Made by a program: the position numbers and the translations under genes
The notes under the pieces: generated by a model
The model's input: only the letters and a program-made list of their open reading frames with translations
Database searches by the model: none
Told to the model about the DNA's origin: nothing
Assembly: GCF_000812665.2 (NCBI RefSeq)
Contig: NZ_CP014327.1
Span: 1,951,501 to 2,015,500, forward strand
Reading direction: 5' to 3'
DNA: 64,000 nucleotides
Origin: Falsihalocynthiibacter arcticus
GTDB lineage: Bacteria; Pseudomonadota; Alphaproteobacteria; Rhodobacterales; Rhodobacteraceae
Shown here: positions 35,589-44,402 of the stretch, piece by piece
How positions within the stretch are numbered: position 1 is the first letter of the stretch
Layout of the letters: the number at the start of each line of letters is the position of its first letter

Positions 35589-36162
35589 TATTAACAAAGA
35601 CCATGACGTGACCGGCCTGAGGCTGAGAGCATACGCCAGCGGGAAACGCCGCTGGTCATTTTTAAGCCGTATCCGTGGCACGAACACACGCCGCACGGTC
35701 GATTTAGGCGACGGTAAGCTTATGCTGCTGAGCAAGGCCCGTGACGTAGGGCGTAAGTTGCGTAACGACTTCTCCCAAGGGATAGACACCATTGGCGAGG
35801 CCTAGCTGGAGCGCACGACGAAGAAACGCACCTTTAATGAGGCCGTAGCCAGCTACCTCTACCAATTTGAGTGCGGCAAGTTGCGTCACCAAGGCGACAG
35901 GGTTCCACGGCCGCGCTCTGCGCAGACAGAACGCGCTGATCTGGTGATCGCCTGTGAGGTTCTAGGCGATATGCCGATCACAGAGATAGATAGGGCAGGG
36001 GCCAACCGTCTCTATGACGCGACCGCATCCCGCGCGGCAACGGCGAGAGGTCGGATTGTAGGAGCCGCGCGGCGCGTGTTGCGCCAAGAAATGCTAACTG
36101 GCGTTATTGAAGCGAACCCTATGGATTTGGTCGGCAGTATCAAAGCCAGCGCCGCCAGAGCG
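35589..36162 (+). pseudogene. Remnant of a P4-type tyrosine integrase
   Basis: The plus frame reads DVTGLRLRAYASGKRRWSFL and TRRTVDLGDGKLMLLSKARDVGRKLRNDFSQGID, the DNA-arm-binding domain of P4-like integrases. A TAG at 35803-35805 interrupts it, after which the same frame continues RTFNEAVASYLYQFECGKL and ITEIDRAGANRLYDATASRAATARGRIVGAARRVLRQE, the core-binding domain. The start codon and the whole catalytic domain (R-H-R-Y) are missing. It is dead and marks an old integration. Confidence 0.75.
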
Positions 36163-36180
36163 TGCAGGAAGCCAGAGTTA

Positions 36181-36382
36181 CCCCTCGCCCGCGGCGGAAG
36201 CCGATTCGGATGGCTCAACCACGATTTGGTTCTCGCCGATCCAGCCGGACGGCGTCGGCAGGGGGAACTGGATCCAGACGGTGCCGGACAAGGGCTGGTT
36301 CGTGGCCCTACGGCTCTACAGCCCGCTCGAGCCCTTCTTCGACAAGAGCTGGCGCATCAGCGAGATCGTACTGGCAGAGTAA
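36181..36382 (+). pseudogene. C-terminal fragment of a second DUF1214 protein
   Basis: Codons up to the TAA at 36380 read GNWIQTVPDKGWFVALRLYSPLEPFFDKSWRISEI, which is the typical DUF1214 C-terminus. The fragment of about 65 residues is joined directly to the integrase remnant and has no start. It is unrelated in sequence detail to the intact DUF1254/DUF1214 gene at 11742, so it comes from another copy. Between here and 36747 I see no complete gene. Confidence 0.65.
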
Positions 36383-36747
36383 CTCTTGCGTAGAGACGGC
36401 AGCACAGAGTATTCGGCGGAAGCGCGGCGTGCCAAAGGTTCCCAGTGGGCCTGAAAGCACGAACCGCCCCTGCCAGAAGCTGCCGCCTTCGAACTCGGAA
36501 GCAGCATCGATGGCGCATGGTGGATACCGGTCCAACTCAGCCAGCCATAAACCGCTGAGTTGGATGCGCGCTGTTCCGAAGGCTCGGTGGTTCCAAGCGG
36601 CGTTCTCCTCTGTCCTGTCGACGGCGATCAGGGCAACGCCACTGTATTTACGGGAAAACTGAAGCAGTGATTATCTCTTATACTCGGCGTTTTTGAACAC
36701 CCGACTTTTGCATTGGTGGACTGAGCGAATGAGTTTCAGGTGTCTTT

Positions 36748-37803
36748 ATGATCCGCCCTAATTTTCTTACCACTGCAGACCGCCTTGAGCTTTTATCCTG
36801 CGTGAAGCGCCAGCGTGAGGATTACGGGGTTGCGCGGCGGGCGAATGCGCTTTCGCTGCTGAATGATGGGATGTCATGTGCCCAAATCGCAAAGGTTCTG
36901 TTTCTGGACGACGACACGGTGCGCAGCTGGCACAAGCAATATTTGGCTGAGGACTGGGAGGCCGTCGCCTACGATGGGTGGAAAGGCGGGCAGTCACGGA
37001 TGACGATTGCTCATGAGGCGGATTTGAGCGAATGGCTTGAGGAACGGTTCTGCCGTTCAACGGCGCAGATCAGAGCCTATATGGGTGCAAAATTCAACAT
37101 CCACTATTCTCATTCTGGCTGCATCAAGCTTCTGGCCCGTCTGGGGTTCGAGTATCGCAAACCAAAGGCGTTGCCCCGTGTGGCTGACGTTGAAAAGCAG
37201 GCCGCATTCATCGCATTTCATACGAACCTACTGAATAACTTGCCTGCCGACGAGGCCGTCTACTTCTCGGATGCAGTTCATCCGGAATATCAAAGCAAAC
37301 CCAGCCATGGTTGGGCTCGCAAAGGGTCAAATCCCGCCATCCAAACGACATCTGGGCGCGTGAACATTCACGGCGCTCTGAACCTGGAAACCTTTGACGC
37401 GCCCTTCGTTGAACCAACCACCGTCGATGGGGTCAGCTCCGTTCAGCTTCTCGCCAAAATTGAGGCCAGAAACCCTGACAAACGTATCATTCACGTCATT
37501 TGGGACAATGCCCCATACCACAAAGGCCCCAATGTCAGAGCGTTCCTGTCGCGCAAAAACTGTCGCATTCACCTGATCCAACTACCGCCCTATTGCCCTC
37601 ATCTCAATCCCATTGAGAGGCTCTGGGCCGTCATGCACAGCCACGTCACCCATAATCGGCACTATCCAACGCAAAAACACTTCGCCAACCCAATCTTGAA
37701 CTTTATGCGAGAGGTCGTCCCAAAAAAGTGGCGCAACTTTCGAGATCAAGTAACTGATAACTTCCGCATCATCTCACATCGCAACGTTCGGGTTGTGCTG
37801 TAG
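36748..37803 (+). mobile_element. IS630-family transposase, apparently intact
   Basis: A 351-residue transposase. The N-terminal helix-turn-helix reads ANALSLLNDGMSCAQIAKVLFLDDDTVRSWHKQYL. The DDE catalytic residues are in YFSDAVHPEYQ, VIWDNAPYHKG and PHLNPIERLW, the last being the Glu block of IS630/Tc1-mariner enzymes. Length is normal for the family and no stops interrupt it. Left and right terminal inverted repeats should lie just outside 36,670 and 37,830, but I could not define them by eye. It was inserted among the integrase remnants. Confidence 0.85.
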
Positions 37804-37823
37804 CCGCTGTATAATATATTTAT

Positions 37824-38140
37824 TTAGTGACACCACTTGTTGGAGCTCCTAAATGGTTTGGGGCAAACAGCGCAAAAAAGCGAAGTAAACAGGCAGCCCT
37901 GAACGCGTTCAGGTAACGAATTGTTACAGTGTCATATATGTAATTAGTGACACCGTTCAGGCAAAAGCTTTCATATCAGTTGTTTCACGAGAATCTCACA
38001 AATAGACACAGCCAATAGAATTTGCATGGGACATACGGCCTCATTCAACCCTTAGGATGCGTAATATTGATACAAGGCGCGAGGCATGGATAGGGACTGT
38101 TACCCCTCTAAAGAAGTGTGCTTCGACTTGGTGGCACTAA
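37824..38140. repeat. Three copies of an 11-bp motif upstream of the integrase
   Basis: TTAGTGACACC occurs at 37824-37834 and 37944-37954, exactly 120 bp apart, and as TTAGTGCCACC inverted at 38130-38140, about 25 bp before the integrase start. The middle copy forms GTGTCA-N13-TGACAC with 37929-37934. These could be integrase arm sites or regulator sites. Confidence 0.5.
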
Positions 38141-38164
38141 TAATAAATTTGGTCTAGGGATAAG

Positions 38165-39377
38165 ATGGCGACAAACATTGAACAAAAGGCAATCGGGTTG
38201 CTGAACGCATTTGAGAATGCAGGTAAATCAGTAAGCCGTGTCATGATCGAGGGCGCAAAATTGAAATCGTTCTCGACAGAAAAATCGAAAACGATGAATT
38301 TGAAAGGATTGATATGCGCCATGGCAAAACGTGAACTCCCAAAACATGTCTATCTGCAAAAGAACGGCTTGTACTTTCAGCGTCGGGGGTGCCCCTCCAA
38401 GAAGTTCGAAAAACAATTCGGAACGCCGGAATTCTGGAAAGAATATGCGGACATACTTGGGGGGAAACAGGCCTCGCCGCGTGTGATCCCGCGCAGTTTT
38501 TCGGCTCTTATAAGTGATTACCGTAAATCACCCCGATACAAAAACCTCAAGCCACGTACCTCTCTCGACTATGATAAATACCTCGACTTCTTCGGGTCCA
38601 TCATGGGCGAGGCTAGCCCGACAAATTTGAAGCGCAAGGACGTTATTCGCCTTCGCGATTCTAATGCGGAAAAGGCCTATTTCGCCAACTATTCTCTACG
38701 GGTGTTACGTGTTCCTCATGGAACACTGCGTTGATTTAGGGTGGCGAGAAACGAACCCCGCCAGAGGCGTTCCAGAGCTTAAAACTGAAAAGCACGAGCT
38801 TTCACCTTGGCCGCTGGAATTGCTTGCCGCTTATCGGCAGGCTTGCGCTCAAGGGACAAGAGAGCGCTTGGTCATGGAGCTTTGCCTCAGTACTGGGCAA
38901 AGGATTGGTGACGTCCTTGAAATGCGCTGGTCGGACATTCAGGATGGTGCTGTTTTTGTACGGCAGAACAAAACATCTAAAGAACTTTGGGTGCCAATCC
39001 TTCCAAAGCTTCAAGCGGCCCTCGACGTAGCAAGTCGACATTCGGTTTTCATCCTTACAAACGAACGCGGGACAAACCGCTGGTCGTACCGCGGTGCTTC
39101 ACAAGCAGTACGGAACGTGCGGGAGAAAATAGGCGCTCTCGACTTCGACATTCATTGCTGGCGCTACAACGCCGCCTGTGAGCTTCTAGAGGCGGGATGT
39201 GCAGATGACCTAATTGCCGCCGTTACGGGGCAAAGTCCGGCTATGGTGAGCCACTATACAAAGCAAGTTCGGCAGAAAAATAGAGCGCAAGAAGCGCAAA
39301 AAAGCGAACAGAACAAAAACAGAATGTTTAGACATTTGTTTAGACGTTCGAAAGCGCAGAGCACGCAATTTCGTTAA
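38165..39377 (+). pseudogene. Tyrosine recombinase/integrase split by a frameshift
   Basis: Two overlapping frames make one integrase of about 400 residues. The first (38165-38734) carries the N-terminal part with RSFSALISDYRKSPRYKNLKPRTSLDYDKYLDFFG, the core-binding SAM-like domain. The frame shifts at about 38705-38715, and the second carries the catalytic domain: Arg in LSTGQRIGDVLEMRW, HCWR, and the nucleophile Tyr in GQSPAMVSHYTKQ. A single-base change restores the join between SLRVLRV and LMEHCVDLGWRETNPARGV. It ends 15 bp before a tRNA-Cys 3' half, the expected attachment site. Active if the shift is a sequencing error. Confidence 0.78.
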
Positions 39378-39392
39378 GTTATTGATTTTAAA

Positions 39393-39440
39393 TGGAGGCG
39401 AGTAGGAGAATCGAACTCCTGTACACGGATTTGCAATCCG
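39393..39440 (-). other. 3' half of tRNA-Cys(GCA): element attachment site
   Basis: Read on the minus strand the bases give the anticodon arm CGGAT-TGCAAA-TCCG with anticodon GCA, a variable loop, the T arm AGGAG-TTCGATT-CTCCT, an acceptor strand ending ACTCGCC, discriminator T and encoded CCA. The sequence beyond 39441 does not form the 5' half (no GGCGAGT partner), so it is not a working tRNA. Tyrosine integrases that use a tRNA 3' end leave exactly this kind of half copy at the far junction. Confidence 0.78.
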
Positions 39441-39664
39441 GAAAGTTTCTCTGATTTAATAGGGAAAAATTGTAAACGGACTTGTTTCGTTCACGGTCAC
39501 TTTTCAATGGGTTACGAGGCCGAGGTAAACGGTTTTTCGCAGGTCAAAAGGCAAAGAAAAACCGCTGAGGGGGCGGCCACCCACCTCAACGGCATAGAAG
39601 AATTTTTCTCCCCTCGTTATTATGCGAATTTCGACCTGACCTCAAGCCAATTGGCGGTGAGATT

Positions 39665-40528
39665 ATGAGTTGGCGTGTTGCAAATGAATGCGCAGAGCGT
39701 CGATTTGGTAGCGCCGCGCGCAAACAGATCATCATGTTCCTGGCTGATAAGGCCAGCGATGACGGCTCGGGGGTCTGGTGCTCCAAAGGAACGATCCAGC
39801 GCCACACAGAGCTTAGCGAAAGCACAGTGAAGCGCACGATCATCGACTTCCTGCAGGAAGGCATTTTGATCGAGACCGGGAGGCGGCATTGTAAGAACGG
39901 CTACACCGTCATTTACCGGATTGCTCTCGAACGCGTGGCCTCGATGGAAACCACTGCAGAACCCGATGTTTTGACGGGGGTCACTGTGAACCCCGTCCAG
40001 CCTGAACCCGGTACGGGGTCCACAGTGACCGGGGTACGGGGTTCACGGTGGACCCCAAACCATCCTAAAACCATCCATAAACCACCTACGCGCAGGCGCG
40101 AGGTGGCGGAGGAGGTTGAATATCTTGAATCTGAGAAAATCCTCGCAGTCTATCCCGAGGACAGGATCCGAGACCAGCGGACCAGTCTGCGTCTGATTGC
40201 AGCGGCCGTGAAGGCCGGTGTGAAGCCCGACGACCTGCTGCAGGCGGTCAAAGCCTACGCGAAGGAGAGCGAGGGCTACACGCGGAGCAAGGTCTGTTTC
40301 TCGGACAACTGGTTCAAGATGCGTCGATGGGAGAAGGGGCTTGCCCAGATACAAGCCGATCGCGAGAAGGCGCGAGAGGCCGAAGTCAACGGCCGTACCC
40401 GGCTCGCCAGCTGGATCCATGAGCGTCATCCCATGTGCCGTCATATCACCAATCGACAGATTGAGGATCTGGTCGCCTCAAAGCTCGTGACGCCTGAGAA
40501 GTTGCGTGCGGCGGGGCTGCAGGCATGA
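39665..40528 (+). CDS. Helix-turn-helix protein, replication-initiator-like
   Basis: A 287-residue protein starting MSWRVANECAERRFGSAARKQIIMFLADKASDDG, followed by a winged helix-turn-helix GTIQRHTELSESTVKRTIIDFLQEGIL. This N-terminal layout is common in accessory elements of alphaproteobacteria, in proteins annotated as helix-turn-helix or replication initiators. The middle is Pro/Thr-rich, and the C-terminal half is helical and basic (SDNWFKMRRWEKGLAQIQADREKAREAEVNGRTRLASWIHE). It likely binds the element's own DNA and controls replication or gene expression. It is the first gene of the element, 225 bp from the attachment site. Confidence 0.6.
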   Translation: MSWRVANECAERRFGSAARKQIIMFLADKASDDGSGVWCSKGTIQRHTELSESTVKRTIIDFLQEGILIETGRRHCKNGYTVIYRIALERVASMETTAEPDVLTGVTVNPVQPEPGTGSTVTGVRGSRWTPNHPKTIHKPPTRRREVAEEVEYLESEKILAVYPEDRIRDQRTSLRLIAAAVKAGVKPDDLLQAVKAYAKESEGYTRSKVCFSDNWFKMRRWEKGLAQIQADREKAREAEVNGRTRLASWIHERHPMCRHITNRQIEDLVASKLVTPEKLRAAGLQA

Positions 40529-40542
40529 GCTCAGCCAGTAAG

Positions 40543-40612
40543 TTACGCTATAGCGTAAAATATGTAAATTTACGTTGCGGCGTAATTTGTTTTGATTTAC
40601 GCTGTAACGTAA
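40543..40612. promoter_or_regulatory. Triple palindromic operator of hipBA
   Basis: Three 16-bp sites of form TTACG-N6-CGTAA start at 40543, 40570 and 40597, spaced exactly 27 bp. The first is a perfect palindrome (TTACGCTATAGCGTAA). They end 14 bp before the hipB start and are the probable HipB autoregulation sites. Confidence 0.78.
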
Positions 40613-40625
40613 AGGGAGCCGCATC

Positions 40626-40871
40626 ATGGACCTCACAGCACGAACAGCCGAACAGATCGGCGAAGCACTCCGCCGAACCCGCAAGACGCGCGGCTGGACA
40701 CAAGGCGATATCAGCGCGCGCACTAATTTGCGTGTCGCGACGATTTCATCGCTCGAGAATGGCGATGCAGGCACCAAGCTGGCCACGGTGCTGGCCATTA
40801 TGGCCGCGCTTGGGCTCGAGTTTCGGTTGGTTGAGCGCGGCGGATCGCTTGAGATTGAGGACATCTTCTGA
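40626..40871 (+). CDS. hipB: HipB-type antitoxin, XRE family
   Basis: An 81-residue helix-turn-helix protein (QIGEALRRTRKTRGWTQGDISARTNLRVATISSLENGDAGTKLATVLAIMAALGLEFRLV). This matches HipB/Y4mF-type antitoxins, which bind the kinase toxin, hold it inactive and repress their own promoter. AAGGGAG lies upstream. Its TGA overlaps the ATG of the toxin gene, so both are made together. Three evenly spaced palindromes sit directly in front of it. Confidence 0.85.
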   Translation: MDLTARTAEQIGEALRRTRKTRGWTQGDISARTNLRVATISSLENGDAGTKLATVLAIMAALGLEFRLVERGGSLEIEDIF

Positions 40872-42181
40872 TGGCGAAGCACGGGCGTAGCGGCACAATG
40901 CAGGTGCTTTTGAATGGACGGTTGGTGGGGGCCCTACGTCTCGCGGGCTCTGGCGCGATTAGCTTTACCTATGATCCGGAATGGTTGGCGTGGGAACATG
41001 CCATGCCCATCTCGCTTTCGCTCCCTTTGCGTGAAGAGGGACACCAGGGCGGGCCAGTCATCGCCTATCTGGAAAACCTCCTTCCAGACAATCAGGCGAT
41101 CCGAGAGCGCGTCGCGGCGCGGGTTCGTGCGGGCGGCACTGATGCCTGGCACATGTTGGAGAAGATAGGGCGCGATTGCGTAGGGGCGTTGCAATTCGTC
41201 TCGGGCGATTTTTCCGAGATGGGCGCGCTCGAAGGTGAACCTGTTACGGAAGCACAAATTGCCGACATGCTGCGCAATCTGGCGAGCGCTCCTCTCGGGT
41301 TGAAGGAAGATGATGACTTTCGCATTTCCATTGCAGGTGCGCAGGAGAAAACCGCGCTACTTCGCCATGAGGGTGAATGGATCCGTCCATCGGGCATGAC
41401 TCCCACTACCCATATCTTCAAGACCCAGCTCGGTGTGCTGCCAGGTGGCATTGATCTGTCCGACAGCGTCGAAAACGAATTCTTTTGCATGAGTTTTTGC
41501 CGCGCCATGGGCATGGATGTGGCCGAGGCCGAGATCGTCGACTTTGAGGATGTGCGCAGTCTTGTGGTTACGCGGTTCGATCGACGCTGGACCAAGGACG
41601 GTCGGTTGATCCGCCTCCCGCAGGAAGATTTCTGCCAGGCACTCTCTGTGCCGCCCAGTCAAAAATACCAAATGGATGGCGGGCCCGGGATCACTGAAGG
41701 CATTGGCCTGCTGGCAGGCAGTGACGATCCTGAGGCCGATCAGCGCGCCTTCTTCCGCGCGCAGGTGCTGTTCTGGCTCTTAGGGGCGACGGACGGGCAC
41801 GCAAAGAATTTCAGTATTGCGCTGCGTCCCGGAGGTTTCCGTATGACGCCGCTTTATGATGTTTTGAGCGCTCAAAAAGCCGTTGATGACGGTCAAATCC
41901 GCCAGAACCGGATGCGCCTCGCCATGGCGGTGGACGGGCACTATCGGATCAACGAGGTGGTGCCGCGCCACTTTCTGCAGGTGGCAAAGGGGGCGGGGTA
42001 TGGTGTTACGCTGGCGGAGGAAGTGTTGGCGGATGCCGCAGAACGAATTGAACTTGCCATTGAGAAAACGGTTTCGGGTATGCCCACGAATTTCCCTGAA
42101 GACTTGGCTCAAACCATTGCAGACGGCGTCAGGCAGCGAACGGCATCCCTTATGATTCACAAGGGGGACCGCACGGAATGA
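40871..42181 (+). CDS. hipA: HipA-family Ser/Thr kinase toxin
   Basis: A 436-residue kinase. Seen: the N-terminal GRLVGALRLAGSGAISFTYDPEWL domain, the nucleotide loop ISIAGAQEKTAL at 153-164, a substrate-binding LGVLPGGIDLSDSVENEFFCMSFCRAMGM, the catalytic Asp308 in GATDGHAKNF, and the metal Asp330 in TPLYDVLSA. HipA of E. coli phosphorylates glutamyl-tRNA synthetase, stopping translation and causing dormancy; the target here is not known. The gene overlaps hipB before it and a nuclease-like gene after it (ATGA), making a three-gene unit. Confidence 0.87.
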   Translation: MAKHGRSGTMQVLLNGRLVGALRLAGSGAISFTYDPEWLAWEHAMPISLSLPLREEGHQGGPVIAYLENLLPDNQAIRERVAARVRAGGTDAWHMLEKIGRDCVGALQFVSGDFSEMGALEGEPVTEAQIADMLRNLASAPLGLKEDDDFRISIAGAQEKTALLRHEGEWIRPSGMTPTTHIFKTQLGVLPGGIDLSDSVENEFFCMSFCRAMGMDVAEAEIVDFEDVRSLVVTRFDRRWTKDGRLIRLPQEDFCQALSVPPSQKYQMDGGPGITEGIGLLAGSDDPEADQRAFFRAQVLFWLLGATDGHAKNFSIALRPGGFRMTPLYDVLSAQKAVDDGQIRQNRMRLAMAVDGHYRINEVVPRHFLQVAKGAGYGVTLAEEVLADAAERIELAIEKTVSGMPTNFPEDLAQTIADGVRQRTASLMIHKGDRTE

Positions 42182-43053
42182 CCAAGCTTGAACTTCCAAA
42201 TGGGATTCTATTGGAGGAGATAGAGGAAGGCCTTCTCGTTCAGCAAGGCACGGAGGCTTATGTCGCGCGCAATTGGTGCCTGTCTGCACCCGTTATCGAG
42301 CTTGTGGAAGCGGCAATGGTGGCGGGTCTGAACTGGATGATCCGCACCGATCACCCGCGCCGCAATGCGCGCTGGCCAAACCGGCGCGGCGTGGTCTATC
42401 TGGCGTTCTCCCCGTCAGAGCATCAGCAATGGGCTTTGGCCATAGATACGTTTCGACCGGTTAGTGGTGAGTTCGGGCATGGGGTGTTCAACGGAAAATA
42501 TCACGAGCAATTCGTGAAGCTTGGGCTGCCCTTCACCTTTGAGAAGCGTAACAAAGGGGCGGGGCATCTGGTTGTCGCGCGTGAACATGTCTTGCCAACC
42601 CTTGCGGCTTTGCGCGAGCTTGAGCATCAGGTTCTTGATCTGGGTCGCACTGAGCGTAGCCATGCTGGATTTGCCACGGAATACGAAATTCAACGGGCGA
42701 TCTTGAACCATTGGGCGGAAACTCCGTTCGCTAGGCGTCACGTCATCGTGCAGGACGAATACCCAGTGGACGGTGGATTGAATTCCCGCCGGATTGATGT
42801 GCTGGCGCAGGATCCAAAATTGGGTGATTGGCTTGTGATCGAGATCAAACGGGCCGAGGCCAATATGGATGCTGTGCGGCAGGTCGAGGACTATCTGCTG
42901 GCACTCGGTCAGAAAGACGCATTTGCGTTCGGCAAGCTGGAAGGCGTGCTGATCGCCGAGCGCATATCAGTAGCGGTGCGTGAGGCCGCTCTGCACGCCG
43001 GGATTGCCGCTTATGAGATCGAATGGCCTTCGGCGCTGCGTCGGGTGGCATAA
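42178..43053 (+). CDS. NucS/DUF91-like PD-(D/E)XK nuclease linked to hipBA
   Basis: A 291-residue protein whose ATG overlaps the hipA stop by 4 bp. The C-terminal 130 residues form a PD-(D/E)XK nuclease: Glu168 in FATEYEIQRAIL, Asp207 in SRRIDVLAQ, and Glu222-x-Lys224 in WLVIEIKRAEAN, followed by VRQVEDYLLAL. This is the NucS/DUF91 arrangement, seen in mismatch-type and defence nucleases. The N-terminal 150 residues are unknown, with a basic patch DHPRRNARWPNRRG. Co-translation with a HipA toxin is unusual and suggests either a third component of the toxin-antitoxin unit or a defence effector. Confidence 0.75.
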   Translation: MTKLELPNGILLEEIEEGLLVQQGTEAYVARNWCLSAPVIELVEAAMVAGLNWMIRTDHPRRNARWPNRRGVVYLAFSPSEHQQWALAIDTFRPVSGEFGHGVFNGKYHEQFVKLGLPFTFEKRNKGAGHLVVAREHVLPTLAALRELEHQVLDLGRTERSHAGFATEYEIQRAILNHWAETPFARRHVIVQDEYPVDGGLNSRRIDVLAQDPKLGDWLVIEIKRAEANMDAVRQVEDYLLALGQKDAFAFGKLEGVLIAERISVAVREAALHAGIAAYEIEWPSALRRVA

Positions 43054-43184
43054 CCTAACCAACGAAGAACTTTTCTGCTGTTTCGGTGCAAGTTTTGCGA
43101 GGCAGCTCAGTCTGCTGCAGCCAAAGCCGGATCCTCAATGTCATGTTTCTGACTGCTGAACATAAGCGGGCAGCCGTGCAAGAC

Positions 43185-43252
43185 GCGGTGCGCGCACCGC
43201 TTCAACAGGAAAATTCCCCTGCGCCAGCGCATTCCTCGCGAGGCAATTTTCC
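43185..43252 (+). promoter_or_regulatory. Leader with palindrome and conserved hairpin
   Basis: GCGGTGCGCGCACCGC at 43185-43200 is a perfect 16-bp palindrome. GGAAAATT (43208-43215) then pairs with AATTTTCC (43245-43252), closing a larger hairpin with inner C-G pairs around CCCCTG and CTCGCGAGG. The same inner motif with a different but still paired outer stem appears in the ardC leader at 58759-58809. Confidence 0.6.
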
Positions 43253-43318
43253 CGCTGACATCCCCTTGGTGCCCGCCTTGGTCATGTTCATCGAAACACT
43301 CAAAGTGAGGATCAAACA

Positions 43319-43516
43319 ATGGCTACTCAAACTCTGAAACTGAACGTCAAATCCGGCGAAAAAGACGGCAAGAACTTCTGGGACCGCTGCGGCGTCCTCT
43401 TCGTCAACACCGATGACACAGGCAACATTACGTCGATCAACGTCAAACACAGCATGTTCCCAGATGTCGAAATGGTCGCCTTCCCGCGACGCGACGAAGA
43501 TACGGTCGCCGAATGA
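43319..43516 (+). CDS. Small conserved accessory-element protein
   Basis: A 65-residue protein starting ATG at 43319 after GTGAGGATC. It is beta-rich (TLKLNVKSGEKDGKNFWDRCGVLFVN, GNITSINVKHSMFPDVEMVAFPR) without membrane segments. I recall similar small proteins on Rhodobacteraceae plasmids near ardC and relaxase genes but have no function for them. It has a 66-nt leader behind a conserved hairpin that also occurs ahead of ardC, so the two genes probably share regulation although they are 15 kb apart. Confidence 0.65.
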   Translation: MATQTLKLNVKSGEKDGKNFWDRCGVLFVNTDDTGNITSINVKHSMFPDVEMVAFPRRDEDTVAE

Positions 43517-43650
43517 CTGATTTGCCGGGGCGGGTTGCCCGCCTCGGCGAAGCCTATATTGAATGCCTGAAGCCGCCACATTATGTCTGCGCGGGCAGTT
43601 CCAGTTTGGAGAAATGCTGACGATTCAATGAAATCGATTTTTCATTTAGT

Positions 43651-43670
43651 ATGATTGCTATCGCAATCAT
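43651..43670. other. 8-bp hairpin between convergent genes
   Basis: ATGATTGC (43651-43658) and GCAATCAT (43663-43670) flank a TATC loop, 9 bp beyond the brxA stop. No T-run on either side. A weak bidirectional stop or an mRNA end stabiliser. Confidence 0.35.
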
Positions 43671-43678
43671 CGCTGCTT

Positions 43679-44401
43679 CTACTGTTCTGTGATCAAAGAA
43701 ACAATTTGGCTTCCAGTGCTATCCGCGCGTAAGTCGACGTCTGGTGCGGAAGACAGGACAAAGCCAAGGTTCTCGCCAAGTCCAAATGGATAAATCACCG
43801 GTTGCGCCTCCAATGTCCCGATCCCGACAGGACGCCCAACAGATTTTAGCACAGCCTTGGTCATCCAACGCACCAGATCCGGTGTTTCCAGAGCGACGAT
43901 TTTCTTTCGGGTGAGTGTCTTGCCGTTGTCACTGCGATCGAGGGTTTCCCAATCGATTTGAGATTGAAGGACCATGTTGGTCATCCTTCTTGTCCCTTCA
44001 CGTTCTCCGTAGATTTCGGCCATCCGACGATGCACCTCAGCCGTGGTGCAGTCGCCTTGAAGTGAGGTCAATCGCCCGACGATTTCAGCCACTTTTGCGA
44101 AGAAGGGATAGGTCACGATTGCCATCCCCCATGTGAGAGCGGCTGGCGACGTGGACGGCACTGATTGAAAAAGTTCAACGGCTCCTTGCGCAAACGGCTC
44201 AACTTCTTTCCGCGGCTCAAGCCAAAGTCGGTTCAGTACAGTTTTGGTTTTCTTTTTGGCAGCTAGTCCTGAATGCGCTTCATCCAACATGGCTTCAAGT
44301 TCGTCGGTCTCGGCGAGACCCGCTCTGACTTCCATCGCTTTTCTCGCCCAGTCGAGTCGAATAAAGCGGTCAAATCCAATCTGAGGTGCTGTCGGTCTCA
44401 T
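43679..44401 (-). CDS. brxA: BrxA-like protein of BREX
   Basis: A 240-residue helical protein, last gene of the defence operon, starting 1 bp after the pglZ stop. The middle segment ALTWGMAIVTYPFFAKVAEIVGRLTSLQGDCTTAEVHRRMAEIYGEREGTRRMTNMVLQSQIDWETL is the family core; the Gly-Arg-Leu followed by a winged-helix-like part is the BrxA (DUF1819) pattern. Known BrxA binds DNA and is part of the BREX complex. Membership follows from position at the end of a complete type 3 BREX gene set. No catalytic residues are expected. Confidence 0.75.
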   Translation of the reverse strand: MRPTAPQIGFDRFIRLDWARKAMEVRAGLAETDELEAMLDEAHSGLAAKKKTKTVLNRLWLEPRKEVEPFAQGAVELFQSVPSTSPAALTWGMAIVTYPFFAKVAEIVGRLTSLQGDCTTAEVHRRMAEIYGEREGTRRMTNMVLQSQIDWETLDRSDNGKTLTRKKIVALETPDLVRWMTKAVLKSVGRPVGIGTLEAQPVIYPFGLGENLGFVLSSAPDVDLRADSTGSQIVSLITEQ

Positions 44402-44402
44402 G

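Noticed and set aside
35586-35792. N-terminal half of the minus-strand frame at 35076-35792
   Set aside because: It runs antisense through recognisable integrase codons, so it is not part of the truncated gene.
37824-38140. CRISPR-like array from the repeated 11-bp motif
   Set aside because: Only three short copies, one inverted, with no regular short spacers and no cas genes.
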